The notes below the pieces were generated by a model. That model was not told the origin of the DNA. It saw nothing but the letters and a program-made list of their open reading frames with translations, and did not search any database. Positions 1 to 8,851 of a stretch of DNA of 64,000 bases are shown here, one piece after another. The position numbers were made by a program, and so were the translations under genes. This stretch comes from CAWUEX02 sp038148375 (GTDB lineage: Bacteria > Pseudomonadota > Alphaproteobacteria > Rhodospirillales > Rhodospirillaceae). Where the stretch lies: NCBI GenBank assembly GCA_038148375.1, contig JAYQVH010000009.1, forward strand, positions 1-64,000. The letters are read 5' to 3'. Numbering within the stretch: position 1 is the first letter of the stretch; every line of letters begins with the position of its first letter.

Positions 1-31
1 CTGCCTCCGCGCCGACAGCGCCACGGCCGGT

Positions 32-1567
32 TTATTCACCCTTGGAGTAACGGGCTACTGCGGAAAGCGTAAGTTGTTCCGTGACGTCGTAATCGACGGA
101 GGCAAACACCGCGTAGTTGGTGACGTCTTCCTCCGTAGCATCACACTGACCCGGGTCGAATGTCGCCGGGCTTGTCGTACATAGACCATATCCGGTTGCG
201 ATAAACTGTCCCGCTCCGCCTGGGCCGGAGAAGCGGCGGTCACGTTCCCAGAACCGCTTCTCGAAGTAGTAGCCGCCGAACAGGCCACGTAACGGCTCGT
301 CCTGCGGACTGGTGAAGCGCAGTTCCCCAGCCCAGTCTTCCGTATTGTCTTCTTCGTAGGCCGTGAATAGCCCGAAGACAGGGCGGAAGGACGAGCGGTC
401 GAGGTCGCGGCCGGATTTAAAGCGGTCGCGGTTCCAGGTCGCACGGGCTACAGCTTCCCACCCATTAAAGTCCCCGGTGTACTGGGTCAGAAGACGGAAG
501 ATGTCACGCTTGATACCAGCGCCAATCGGTGAAGGTTCCGCCGTGACACCGAAGAAGCTGCGCGTGCCGCCATCTACGAGATCGGGGATGTTCAGCTTAG
601 ACGTGCGGTCGCCGGCAGTCAGTTCGCCGCAAAAATATCCTGCCGAAAGAGGACCGGCGTTGGCATCGATGCCGGGACGGAAACAGTTCAGTTCGCTGTT
701 ATCAACGAGAAGGGCGGGGAAGTGGTCGTCCCGTCCCCCGGCATAATTGAACTTAAACTCAAGCTCGTGACTTTCCGCAGGCTTGAAGATGAACTTAATA
801 GTCGCATCAGTGTTTTCTTCTCCGCCCAGATCGGACGAATCAGCACGCGTCGGTCCGGTGACGAAGTTGATCGTCCGGCCCGGAGGAGGGAAGGGAATAA
901 AAATGCTGTCTCCCGCGGCTTCATTGGCCGCAAGGTCATTTTTCCATTCACCGCCGTACTGATCCCAGCTCGCTGAGACGAAATAAAGCAGTTTGTCTTC
1001 TACGACCGGTCCGGACAGCCAGCCCGCCGCTTCGTAAGTTTCATGGGATCCGATGCGCGCATTAAACTGACCTTCGTGTTCGTTGGTCGGGTCGCGCGTG
1101 ATGAGATTGACGGCTCCGGCAAAAGTCGCGCGGCCAAATAGAGCGGATTGTGGGCCGCGTAAAACTTCTACGCGCTCCAACGCGTTAAATGTCGACGTTG
1201 TCGCACTGCCCGAAATAAACACTCCATCAATGAAGTATGACGCGTTGGGTTCGCCCCGCACCAGCGTGCCGGCCTGACCGCGGAACGTCGGGCGGTCGAG
1301 GCGGCGTCCCAGCTGCGGTGTCGTAACGAAGTTCGGTGTATTAGCCGAAAGCTCATATACGGTTGTGATATTGCGCTGTTTCAGCGAGTCAGCACTAAAC
1401 GCGGTGATCGAGAGCGGGATATCCTGCAAATTTTCTTCGCGCTTGCGAGCGGTGACCGTGATTTCTTCGATCGAAAATTCCTGCGCCTGCGCGGCTTCAT
1501 AACCGGTCGAGACCGTAAAAGCTGCGGCAAGTGCGACAGAAGACAATAAAGATGTGCGAAATTTCAT
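32..1567 (-). CDS. TonB-dependent receptor, barrel cut short
   Basis: Outer-membrane, TonB-energised importer; the substrate cannot be told. A signal peptide ends near residue 29 (AQA|QEF). A TonB-box-like stretch (EEITVTARKREENLQDIP, about 33-50) opens the plug domain, which carries YFIDGVFIS and LERVEVLRGPQSALFGR before the first barrel strands. Only 511 residues are read before TAA at 32-34. Receptors with this plug are usually 700-850 residues, so most of the barrel is missing. An alternative frame stays open from the stop to the window edge, so a frameshift or nonsense mutation is likely; the edge hides the answer. The ATG at 1567 has GGAGGG nine bases upstream. It lies beyond the terminator of the Rieske pair and so is probably a separate transcript. 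The family call is certain; whether the gene is intact is not. Confidence 0.88.
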   Translation of the reverse strand: MKFRTSLLSSVALAAAFTVSTGYEAAQAQEFSIEEITVTARKREENLQDIPLSITAFSADSLKQRNITTVYELSANTPNFVTTPQLGRRLDRPTFRGQAGTLVRGEPNASYFIDGVFISGSATTSTFNALERVEVLRGPQSALFGRATFAGAVNLITRDPTNEHEGQFNARIGSHETYEAAGWLSGPVVEDKLLYFVSASWDQYGGEWKNDLAANEAAGDSIFIPFPPPGRTINFVTGPTRADSSDLGGEENTDATIKFIFKPAESHELEFKFNYAGGRDDHFPALLVDNSELNCFRPGIDANAGPLSAGYFCGELTAGDRTSKLNIPDLVDGGTRSFFGVTAEPSPIGAGIKRDIFRLLTQYTGDFNGWEAVARATWNRDRFKSGRDLDRSSFRPVFGLFTAYEEDNTEDWAGELRFTSPQDEPLRGLFGGYYFEKRFWERDRRFSGPGGAGQFIATGYGLCTTSPATFDPGQCDATEEDVTNYAVFASVDYDVTEQLTLSAVARYSKGE

Positions 1568-1768
1568 CGCAAATTTCCCTCCATAAAATTAACCGGCGCA
1601 AAGAAGTGCCGGTCTTATTCAACTCCCGGCATGGGTTCGGCTCAGGATGGCCGCCTCCGGAAATCTCCAACTCCCCACCTTTGTCTCAAGGAAAGTTGCA
1701 AATAAGAACCCATGTCGGGAACCTATCCGCACGTCAGTCAATAGTGCTAAACGGATGAAAACAAACAA

Positions 1769-1794
1769 AAAAGGCGGCCTCGAGGCCGCCTTTT
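1769..1794 (-). terminator. Rho-independent terminator after the Rieske pair
   Basis: A perfect 26-bp palindrome with 12-bp arms (AAAAGGCGGCCT and its complement) around a CG centre. Read on the minus strand it ends in a run of six T's followed by GTTTGT. It starts 29 bases beyond the stop of the leftward Rieske gene. The symmetry would let it also act weakly on rightward transcripts. Confidence 0.9.
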
Positions 1795-1822
1795 CTGATT
1801 CTTGATCTGGCAGGGTTCGCGT

Positions 1823-2953
1823 TTATTCAGCAGCCTGTTGCGCTTGTGCACCAGCAGGTTCGAGAGGCACGGCATCGATCACCCAGCCTTTACCGGTTCG
1901 GCGCCCCGGACTGGGAATAGCATAGGCCACTTTGTTCTTGGCGGCTGCCACGGCGCCGGTATCGATCTTCCAGCCCAGCGCATCGTAGTCGCGCAAGAAG
2001 TCGCGATAGCGCACCAGCGCTTTGTCATGCGGCATCATGTTTTCTTTTGTGTTCGTCGGAGGTGCGACCACGGGTTCGAGCGCCTCAAGGATCACAATAT
2101 CTTGATCGGCAATCACTCGCTGGCGCTTTTGGATCGGTTCGTCGTGTTCGTTCTCCAGAAGTGCATTGCGCATGTTGACCAGCCAGCTGCGTGTATGACC
2201 CTCGTCCACGGGAGTCCGGAACGTGTACTGGTGAAACCAGTTGGTTGGTGACATGTGGATCTGCGTCCATGTCTGGTGCGGCCCGAAGTGGCCCGTGCCC
2301 GCCTCCAGATCGCCATCGAAATTGCGCAGCTTGTTCATGGTGCCGTCTTTCAGAGCCGGCGACTGAAACGTGAGCGTGAATCCGCACCCGTAATCGGTGA
2401 CGTCGAGATCATATTCTTGAACTTTGTAATCGTCCCTGGTGCCTTCAAACCCGTGGGTCGGGTGGACGAATTCATTGTGACCGGGATCGAGCGTGTTTTC
2501 GACTGAACGCTCGTAGTTGGCCGCGTATTCATTGTACATGATGGTCGGCTTCCAGCCGTCCTTGCCGTATTCAGGGATATCCATGACCGGCGGCCGCTCA
2601 TCTTCGGGAAGATCGCCCAGAAAAGCGAAGACCAAGCCGTATTTTTCTTGAACCGGATAGCTGTCGATTTTCGTGCGCGGTGGAATCTTGCCGTCCTTGC
2701 CGATCGAAGGAATCTTTACGCACTCACCCGCGCCATTGAATTGCCAGCCGTGGTATGGGCATTCAACGCAATCATCGCGGAGCTTACCGCCCGCGAGGGA
2801 TCCGCCGCGATGGGTGCAAACGTTCGACAGGCAATGGACATCGCCCGAACTGTCGCGGAACAAAACGAAGTTCTGCCCCAACATTTTGACCTTGACCGGG
2901 GTGTCGGTGACCTCTTCGGCTGTCCCAGCCGCATACCAGAAGTTGATGTACAT
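1823..2953 (-). CDS. Rieske non-heme iron oxygenase, paralogue 1
   Basis: Terminal oxygenase subunit of a Rieske-type monooxygenase or dioxygenase, which inserts oxygen into an organic substrate (hydroxylation or O-demethylation). In the 376-residue product the [2Fe-2S] ligands are C46-x-H48 (CTHRGG) and C65-x2-H68 (CPYHGW). The mononuclear iron triad is D156, H159 and H164 in VENTLDPGHNEFVH. The start is placed at the ATG at 2953, which has AGGGAG nine bases upstream and aligns with the paralogue; a longer frame to 3001 lacks support. It is the second gene of a leftward tandem pair, 134 bases after its paralogue and followed by a strong terminator. No ferredoxin or reductase gene is adjacent, so electrons must come from elsewhere. 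Substrate unknown. Confidence 0.93.
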   Translation of the reverse strand: MYINFWYAAGTAEEVTDTPVKVKMLGQNFVLFRDSSGDVHCLSNVCTHRGGSLAGGKLRDDCVECPYHGWQFNGAGECVKIPSIGKDGKIPPRTKIDSYPVQEKYGLVFAFLGDLPEDERPPVMDIPEYGKDGWKPTIMYNEYAANYERSVENTLDPGHNEFVHPTHGFEGTRDDYKVQEYDLDVTDYGCGFTLTFQSPALKDGTMNKLRNFDGDLEAGTGHFGPHQTWTQIHMSPTNWFHQYTFRTPVDEGHTRSWLVNMRNALLENEHDEPIQKRQRVIADQDIVILEALEPVVAPPTNTKENMMPHDKALVRYRDFLRDYDALGWKIDTGAVAAAKNKVAYAIPSPGRRTGKGWVIDAVPLEPAGAQAQQAAE

Positions 2954-3087
2954 AAAATTGCTCCCTGCGAGGCGTACAATTGTTAACGCGTCTGGCGGCA
3001 ACCTATTGATCGTCGCCCGGTTGGCGATTGACTTCGATCAATGGGGCGTAAACTTTTCTGCCCCGCAAAAAGGACCTGCTCTCGTGA

Positions 3088-4218
3088 TTATTCCGCAGCC
3101 GCCTGGGCCGGAGCGGATGAGTTGACTGTCGGTGCCGCGTCAATGGCCCAGCCTTTCGTTGCGCGACGGGCCGGACTGGGAATCGCGAAAACTTTCTCTT
3201 CACGCAGGGCGATTACCTTAGCCGTGTCCAGACGCCAGCCGCGGTTCTCCCATTCCGCCAGGTATTCACGGTATCGCGTGATTACCGCATCAGCTTTAAC
3301 CAGCACTTCCTCGGTGGAGGACGCAGGCGTGTAAAACGGCTCGACGCGTTCGATAACGGTCTTGTCCTGCATCATCACAGCGGTATTGCGTTCGTTAATC
3401 GTAGGGTCCATTTCCGCGTCGGTCCGGAAATTGCGCGCCTGCAGGAAGTACCGCTTCAGGTTTTTTTCATCCACCGGGGTTGAGAATCCGTACTGGTGGG
3501 CCCAGGCGTGCGGGCTGAAGTGCAGGCGGGTCCACGCGCTGGACGGGCCGTGGTTGCCGGCACCGGCTTCCATTTCGCCTTCGCCCTTGAGGCCCTTCAT
3601 TTTTGAATCTGGCAAGTCGGGCGAGACGAAAGTCGTCATCGTGCCGCAGCCCCAGTCTTCTTCAATCAGTTTAAGTTCGGGCACATGATAATCGTCGCGG
3701 TCGCCACCGTAGCCCATGGAAGGGTGAACGAATTCGGTATGCGCGGGATCGAGTGTGTTTTCCACTGCCCGCTGGAAGTTGGCTGTCCACTCGTACACTT
3801 GTGTCGTCACGCGCCACCCGTCTTGGCCGTACTCCGGGATATCCATGATCGGCGGCCGCTCGGCTTCGGGTAGGTCGCCAAGAAAGGCGAAGACCAAGCC
3901 ATATTTTTCTTGCACTGGATAACTGTCTACTTTTGCCCGCGCAGGGATTTTCGCGTCGGGTCCGAGCGACGGAATCTTTGTGCAAACTCCGTCTTCGCCT
4001 TTGAACTGCCAGCCGTGATAGGGACACTCGATGCAGTCGCCTTTGACTTTGCCGTGTGCGAGCGATGCGCCGCGATGGGTGCACAGATTGGAAAGGCAAT
4101 GGGCTTTGCCTTCTGAATCCCTAAACAACACGTAGTCAAAACCAAGCATGCGAACATGGACGGGCTCATCCTTGACGTTTTCGCTCAGTTCCGCGGCGTA
4201 CCAGAAATTCATAAACAT
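3088..4218 (-). CDS. Rieske non-heme iron oxygenase, paralogue 2
   Basis: Oxygenase component of the same family and the same length (376 residues) as its downstream neighbour, so a tandem duplicate that has since diverged. Rieske ligands are C46, H48, C65 and H68; the active-site iron ligands are D157, H160 and H165 within VENTLDPAHTEFVH. Stretches such as VQEKYGLVFAFLGDLPE are shared by both copies, while the C-terminal half, which forms the substrate pocket, differs more. This suggests either two substrates or successive oxidations of one. The ATG at 4218 is preceded by GGGAGGG; an in-frame ATG at 4212 is possible. It is first in a two-gene unit ending at the terminator at 1769-1794. Confidence 0.93.
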   Translation of the reverse strand: MFMNFWYAAELSENVKDEPVHVRMLGFDYVLFRDSEGKAHCLSNLCTHRGASLAHGKVKGDCIECPYHGWQFKGEDGVCTKIPSLGPDAKIPARAKVDSYPVQEKYGLVFAFLGDLPEAERPPIMDIPEYGQDGWRVTTQVYEWTANFQRAVENTLDPAHTEFVHPSMGYGGDRDDYHVPELKLIEEDWGCGTMTTFVSPDLPDSKMKGLKGEGEMEAGAGNHGPSSAWTRLHFSPHAWAHQYGFSTPVDEKNLKRYFLQARNFRTDAEMDPTINERNTAVMMQDKTVIERVEPFYTPASSTEEVLVKADAVITRYREYLAEWENRGWRLDTAKVIALREEKVFAIPSPARRATKGWAIDAAPTVNSSAPAQAAAE

Positions 4219-4245
4219 GTGCGGGTCCCTCCCATTTTCATCCGT

Positions 4246-4263
4246 GGCCGCGCCAGCGCGGCC
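4246..4263. other. GC-rich hairpin ahead of the Rieske pair
   Basis: A 7-bp perfect stem (GGCCGCG/CGCGGCC) with a 4-base loop, in the 186-base gap between the solute-binding-protein gene and the Rieske pair. No T-run follows on either strand, so it is not a standard terminator. It could be a pause site or leader structure. The rest of this gap holds nothing I recognise. Confidence 0.35.
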
Positions 4264-4404
4264 GAACTATTTCCCATGCGGTGAGTCCTAAGTCTTAAAG
4301 GCGCCAATCCTAAGCAGGAACCCTCGGCTGTCCGCATTTCGGCTATCTCCCTTTTCTCACGATTCCAATACCGCGGCGGTTCAAAACCCTAGCGAAACTG
4401 TGGC

Positions 4405-5913
4405 CTAGGACAGCGTAATGCCTTCGAAATCGATATAGCCAAAGGTCTGGTCAAAGCCGCGCGTGCGCGGGCTGAGGCCCACAAAGGCGATGTTTTCGTG
4501 CAGGAAAATACTTGGTGCCATGTCGCGGTAGTACCCCATGATTTGATGCCTTAGCGCCAACGCCGCTATTGGGTCGGTCTCCACCCATGCCCTCTCAATC
4601 ACCGGCTGAATAGTCTGGTCGCAGAACCAAGGGTCGGTTTTCCGGCAGGAATTTATATTCGTAACCTGAATGGCATCAAGCAGCGGATACGTGCCCCATT
4701 GCAGGGTAAACGCATCCGTATCGATGCGGCCGCGCACGAAATCGGTAAGAAACTGCATTACCGGCCGCTGCTGGACTTCCGCGCGTATGCCGACGCGATT
4801 GAGGTCGTCCGCAACGCGTTGCACGACGAATTGACCATTGGTGCCTCCGCCCGACGTCAGAATGGTCATAGCGAACCCGTCACCGGCGCCGGCATCCTTC
4901 AGCAGTGCCAGAGCTAATTCGGGGTCGTAGGCGAACGGTTGCAATGAAGGGTCATACCCGAAAGATGCGCGCACGGCCGGCTGCGAAGACACAACGGTCT
5001 GACCGCCGAGTAAAACATCGACAATGGTTTGTTTGTCGACAGCGTGATTGAGGGCGTGCCGAACGCGTTTGTCACGCAATGGCGTGTCGTGCTCGGGCCC
5101 GAATTGCAACATGATGGATGCTGCGGCGCCATCGAGAACACTGACCACGCTGCCGCCTTCGTCTTCTATGAAGGGGATATCCTCTGGAGCGGTCTGGTAT
5201 GCCGCATCAATGGCTCCGGACATCAGGGCTTGAAAGCGCGATGACGGGTCTTTGAGAACGATATACTCGACGCCATCGAATTGGATTGGGCGCCATGACG
5301 TCGTATTCGGGAGCAGGGTGGCCCCTGCAGGATGCCAGTTGTCAACGGTCAGCGGCCCCGTGCCGACCGGTGTTATCGAAAATTGTTCGACACCCATGGA
5401 CCGCCAGGCTTCGGGCGCGACGATAAGTAATACGGACGCGTATCGTGGCAGCATCGGAGTCGGCACTGACGTCGAGATGTCTATCGTTGTCCGGTCGATA
5501 ACGGTCGCACCGGTGAGAAAACGGAAATCGCGCCTCAGGCCTTCGGTCATTGGTCCGGGGCCCGAAAGATAGTCCACCGTAAATTTCACTGCCGCGGCGT
5601 CGAATTGCTCGCCATTGGAGAAAGCAACGTCGTCGCGCAACGTGAAGCGCCAGGTCGTTTCGTCCAACGCCTGCCACGCCGTCGCCAACCAGGGAACGAT
5701 ATCTCCGCTCTTGGTCATCCGAGTCAGGCCGTCGAACACGCCGCCCGTCAGGAGGATTGATGGAGTTTGAATATTTGAGAATGCGTTGCCTTTTTCAGTG
5801 GGCATGCCGCCCAATCCGATGCGCAGGATTTTATCTGATTGTGCGCGTAGGAGCTTCGGCGCCAGCGCGGCACCGGCCACTGCGGATAAACTCTGGCGGC
5901 GCGTAAACGGCAT
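4405..5913 (-). CDS. ABC transporter solute-binding protein, family 5 (orphan)
   Basis: Exported binding protein of the peptide/nickel/oligosaccharide class, about 502 residues, the usual length. The N-terminus MPFTRRQSLSAVAGAALAP is a twin-arginine-like or long Sec signal. Family features are LRIGLGGMP, a ligand-frame region WRFTLRDDVAFSNGEQFDAAAVKFTVDY and TPVGTGPLTVDNW. The ATG at 5913 was chosen because it opens the signal peptide, has GGAG ten bases upstream and lies 20 bases after the upstream TPR gene; a longer frame to 6111 would overlap that gene. No permease or ATPase gene is nearby, so it either serves a distant transporter or has another role. It is probably co-transcribed with the TPR-glycosyltransferase. 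Confidence 0.87.
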   Translation of the reverse strand: MPFTRRQSLSAVAGAALAPKLLRAQSDKILRIGLGGMPTEKGNAFSNIQTPSILLTGGVFDGLTRMTKSGDIVPWLATAWQALDETTWRFTLRDDVAFSNGEQFDAAAVKFTVDYLSGPGPMTEGLRRDFRFLTGATVIDRTTIDISTSVPTPMLPRYASVLLIVAPEAWRSMGVEQFSITPVGTGPLTVDNWHPAGATLLPNTTSWRPIQFDGVEYIVLKDPSSRFQALMSGAIDAAYQTAPEDIPFIEDEGGSVVSVLDGAAASIMLQFGPEHDTPLRDKRVRHALNHAVDKQTIVDVLLGGQTVVSSQPAVRASFGYDPSLQPFAYDPELALALLKDAGAGDGFAMTILTSGGGTNGQFVVQRVADDLNRVGIRAEVQQRPVMQFLTDFVRGRIDTDAFTLQWGTYPLLDAIQVTNINSCRKTDPWFCDQTIQPVIERAWVETDPIAALALRHQIMGYYRDMAPSIFLHENIAFVGLSPRTRGFDQTFGYIDFEGITLS

Positions 5914-5933
5914 CGGCGCTCCGGTCTGAGAAC

Positions 5934-7862
5934 TCAGGTCGCGGGCGATAAACCTGCCACATCGGCAGCAATGGCGCCAACGACCGAGGACCAGTCTTGG
6001 AACCGCGTCTGCCGGTAAAGCCGTGCGGATGCATACCAAGGGCTCGTCGGGCCAGAGCGCATCCAATACCAAGGCATGCCGCCCGAACCGGAGCGCGGGA
6101 CCATGATCCAAACACTTTGACCGAGTGCCCCGGCAAAATGAGCGGCGGTATTGCTGTTCGTGATGACGAGGTCCATCGCCGCAACTTGGCTGGCAAAGGC
6201 ATCGAGATCGGACAGCGGATCGATATCTGGATCGCGATACACGCGATGCCCGCTCGCCGATTCGAGCTGAGAAATCTCTTCACCGTGCTCGCCGTATTGC
6301 AATGATACGAACAATCCGTTCTTTGCGTCGAATATCGGTATCCATTGTTGTAATGGGATCGATTTCAGCCAGGCGTTGTCCTTGCGCCCACTGTGCCAGG
6401 CAATGCCTATGACCGGTCCGTTGTCTGAGAGCGTCTCGTATTTCTCGCGCAGAGACGCTGTCCGGTTCTTGTCATCCTTGATGTATGGAGAGCCGCCGGT
6501 GAACGCATTCGGGTCCGGGCGTATCAGAGGACTCAGGTCCGCAATGGAAATGTGAAAGTCGAAGTGGGTCGCCTCAAGTTCTGAATTGAGCGGATACGCT
6601 CTTGGGAATACCTGCGCTGCCGGGAATGAGCGTTCAAAAACTGGAGAAAGGCGGGGTTCGCACTCAATCAGCACCTGACCGGCCCGCGCGAGAACATCGC
6701 CCATCATGCTGGCGTAGAGGACCTCATCGCCGACGCCTTGCTCACCCCACACGAGGATCGACTTTCCGGTCAGGTCCTGTCCGGACCACAGGTCAGCTTT
6801 GTAAGCTCGCCACGTGGGTCGCTCTGCAGGTGAGTCGCGGGACCAACGGTACTCGGCCCACCCTTCTGCAATCCGGCCTTCGATAAGAAGTGGGTTGGCA
6901 CGGGCAATGTGGGCCTTTTGCTCGTTGACGCCGTGTGCAATCGAAGCGTCAAAAATCTCCAGAGCTGCATCCAGGCCGCGGACATCGTGGATGAGGTTGC
7001 CGAGGTTGGTGCGTGCCTCCGTCAGGTCGGGGTCAAGCGCAATCGCTTTGGCAAACGCCTCTTCCGCGGCGTCCAACCGCTCTAGGGTGCGAAGCGCCAA
7101 ACCTTTGTTGTTCCACGCTTCGGCATGATCCGGCACGCGCTCTAGAACGGATTCAATAATTGATAGAGCGTGTTCGTAATCCGCCGTTTGAAAACGGCTC
7201 GCTGCGAGAGAAAGCTGGCTTTGTATGTCGCCAGGCTTTGCCGCTAGGTATTTTTCCAGCGCGGAGATGCTCTCGGGGAACCGTTCTGCTTCATAAAGCG
7301 CGAGGCCCAGATTGCGCCACGCCGACGCCGCTTGCGCATGTCTCGCCGTCACTTTCTCGTAGTGGGCGATGGCGCCGTTCAGGTCGCCGCTTTGTTTTAG
7401 AGCTTCCCCATAGTTCACCAGCGCGGGAACGAGATCCGGTTGCAGGGACAAGGCTTTCTTAAAGCACGCCGTGGCTTTCTCCGGTTGGCCTTGGCGCAGC
7501 CTGCAGTCTCCCAGGGTGCTGAGCCCGGCGGCTGTGAGTTTGTTCTTGTGGGCGAGTTTTTCCAGACGCTGCGCTGCATCATCGACGCGATTCAGCTTGA
7601 GCAGGGTCAGGGCATAGCTGTTGGCGATCGCTGGATCTGAGGGGCGGCCCTTGGCGGCGGAATCGAGTGCCGCTTCGGCGTCGGGATATCGTCCGAGGTG
7701 ATAAAGGGACAGCCCGAGGATATGCAACGCGTCGACATTGTGTGCCGCGTCTCGCAGTACCGCTTGTGCCGCCGCGCCGGCCTCCGCATAACGGCCGGCA
7801 TTGATGTGGGCGCTCGCAACATGCAGCAGATCGGTTGGGGAGGGCGATTGAGGTCCGGGCAT
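5934..7862 (-). CDS. TPR protein with GT9-like glycosyltransferase domain
   Basis: About 642 residues. Residues about 10-330 are tandem TPR units of 34 residues (for example the AWNNKGLALRTLERLDAAEEAFAKA type). From about 370 to the end is a heptosyltransferase-like (GT9) domain: SILVWGEQGVGDEVLYASM, GIAWHSGRKDN, LFVSLQYGEHGEEI and the nucleotide-sugar side MDLVITNSNTAAHFAGALG. Such proteins are common in alphaproteobacteria and are thought to glycosylate surface molecules or proteins; the acceptor is unknown. The ATG at 7862 is preferred because the extra 44 residues of the longer frame do not resemble TPR or signal sequence. The 152-base gap to the rightward hydrolase should hold divergent promoters. 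Confidence 0.82.
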   Translation of the reverse strand: MPGPQSPSPTDLLHVASAHINAGRYAEAGAAAQAVLRDAAHNVDALHILGLSLYHLGRYPDAEAALDSAAKGRPSDPAIANSYALTLLKLNRVDDAAQRLEKLAHKNKLTAAGLSTLGDCRLRQGQPEKATACFKKALSLQPDLVPALVNYGEALKQSGDLNGAIAHYEKVTARHAQAASAWRNLGLALYEAERFPESISALEKYLAAKPGDIQSQLSLAASRFQTADYEHALSIIESVLERVPDHAEAWNNKGLALRTLERLDAAEEAFAKAIALDPDLTEARTNLGNLIHDVRGLDAALEIFDASIAHGVNEQKAHIARANPLLIEGRIAEGWAEYRWSRDSPAERPTWRAYKADLWSGQDLTGKSILVWGEQGVGDEVLYASMMGDVLARAGQVLIECEPRLSPVFERSFPAAQVFPRAYPLNSELEATHFDFHISIADLSPLIRPDPNAFTGGSPYIKDDKNRTASLREKYETLSDNGPVIGIAWHSGRKDNAWLKSIPLQQWIPIFDAKNGLFVSLQYGEHGEEISQLESASGHRVYRDPDIDPLSDLDAFASQVAAMDLVITNSNTAAHFAGALGQSVWIMVPRSGSGGMPWYWMRSGPTSPWYASARLYRQTRFQDWSSVVGAIAADVAGLSPAT

Positions 7863-8014
7863 AAACCTGGAGTTTGCCTTTCCGCAGGAGTGGCGGCCGG
7901 TTAGTCGCAGACGGAACGCCGCGAAATGGGCGCGACGAACAATTTGCCAATAGTTTCGCCGAACCGTAGCGTACTCGCCGGTGTGGGAGAACACATAAAG
8001 TACGGAAACGGGGC

Positions 8015-8845
8015 ATGTCAGAACTCAACGCACAGCGCGGTTACGTCGATAGCTCATTCGGTCAGGTGCACTATCGCGACGCATCTCCGGCAAGCGGAGC
8101 GCCGGACCGGACAGCTGTGGTGTGTTTCCACCAAAGTCCCATGTCGGGGATGCAATACCAGCCGTTTCAAGACGAACTTGCGAGAGACCGGCGCGTCATT
8201 TGTCCCGATACGCCGGGATTCGGCGGGTCGGACACGCCCCCCGGGCCGGTCACCATTGCCGATTACGCGAATGCAATGGCGCAAGCGCTCGTGGGTCTTG
8301 GATTCGGCGAAGATGGGCTTGGCCCGGTCGACGTGTTCGGCGGGCACACCGGCAGCGTCATTGGCACGGAACTCGCGGTTCTGCGCCCCGATCTCGTGCG
8401 TAGCATTGCTTATCCGTCCGTTGCGTTGTTTTCCGACGAACAGAAGAAAATCATGCTTGAACGCTTCGGCGGTCCGCCCGGCTACTTCACCGATCCGGAT
8501 TTCGTCGCCAACTCATACAAACAGACCGTTTTGGACGGGCGCCCCGAAATTAATCCCGAACGCCGCCTAGCTCTGTTCGCCGAGCGCCTTAGATCCGGAA
8601 TGCAGGCGTCGTACGCCCCGGATGCGGTGATGGCTTACGACGCAGAGTCGCGCCTTCAAAAACTTTCTCAGCCGGCTCTCATTCTCGTGCTTGACGACAT
8701 GCTTGCGGAAAATAGCCGCCGCGCCGGCACGTTGATTCCGAATGTGACTGTCGTCGAGATGGCCCACATACAGCACGGTATCGCGTGGGACGTTCACGCG
8801 GCTGAAATCGCGATAGCGGTCCGGGATTTCTATGATTCCCTGTAA
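8015..8845 (+). CDS. Alpha/beta-fold hydrolase with atypical nucleophile elbow
   Basis: A 276-residue cytosolic alpha/beta hydrolase. The strand-plus-oxyanion region is AVVCFHQSPMSG (about 31-42), followed by RVICPDTPGFGGSDTP, both typical. The nucleophile elbow reads VFGGHTGSVIG where the family usually has GxSxG, so Thr stands where Ser is expected. The acid is plausibly D in LILVLDDM, and the catalytic His lies in the HIQHGIAWD region. The substrate is unknown; esters or C-C bonds are typical. It is first in a tight rightward run with an MFS transporter (6-base gap) and two serine hydrolases, suggesting uptake and cleavage of one compound class. Start ATG at 8015; ribosome-binding site weak. 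Confidence 0.85.
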   Translation: MSELNAQRGYVDSSFGQVHYRDASPASGAPDRTAVVCFHQSPMSGMQYQPFQDELARDRRVICPDTPGFGGSDTPPGPVTIADYANAMAQALVGLGFGEDGLGPVDVFGGHTGSVIGTELAVLRPDLVRSIAYPSVALFSDEQKKIMLERFGGPPGYFTDPDFVANSYKQTVLDGRPEINPERRLALFAERLRSGMQASYAPDAVMAYDAESRLQKLSQPALILVLDDMLAENSRRAGTLIPNVTVVEMAHIQHGIAWDVHAAEIAIAVRDFYDSL

Positions 8846-8851
8846 GCTGCG

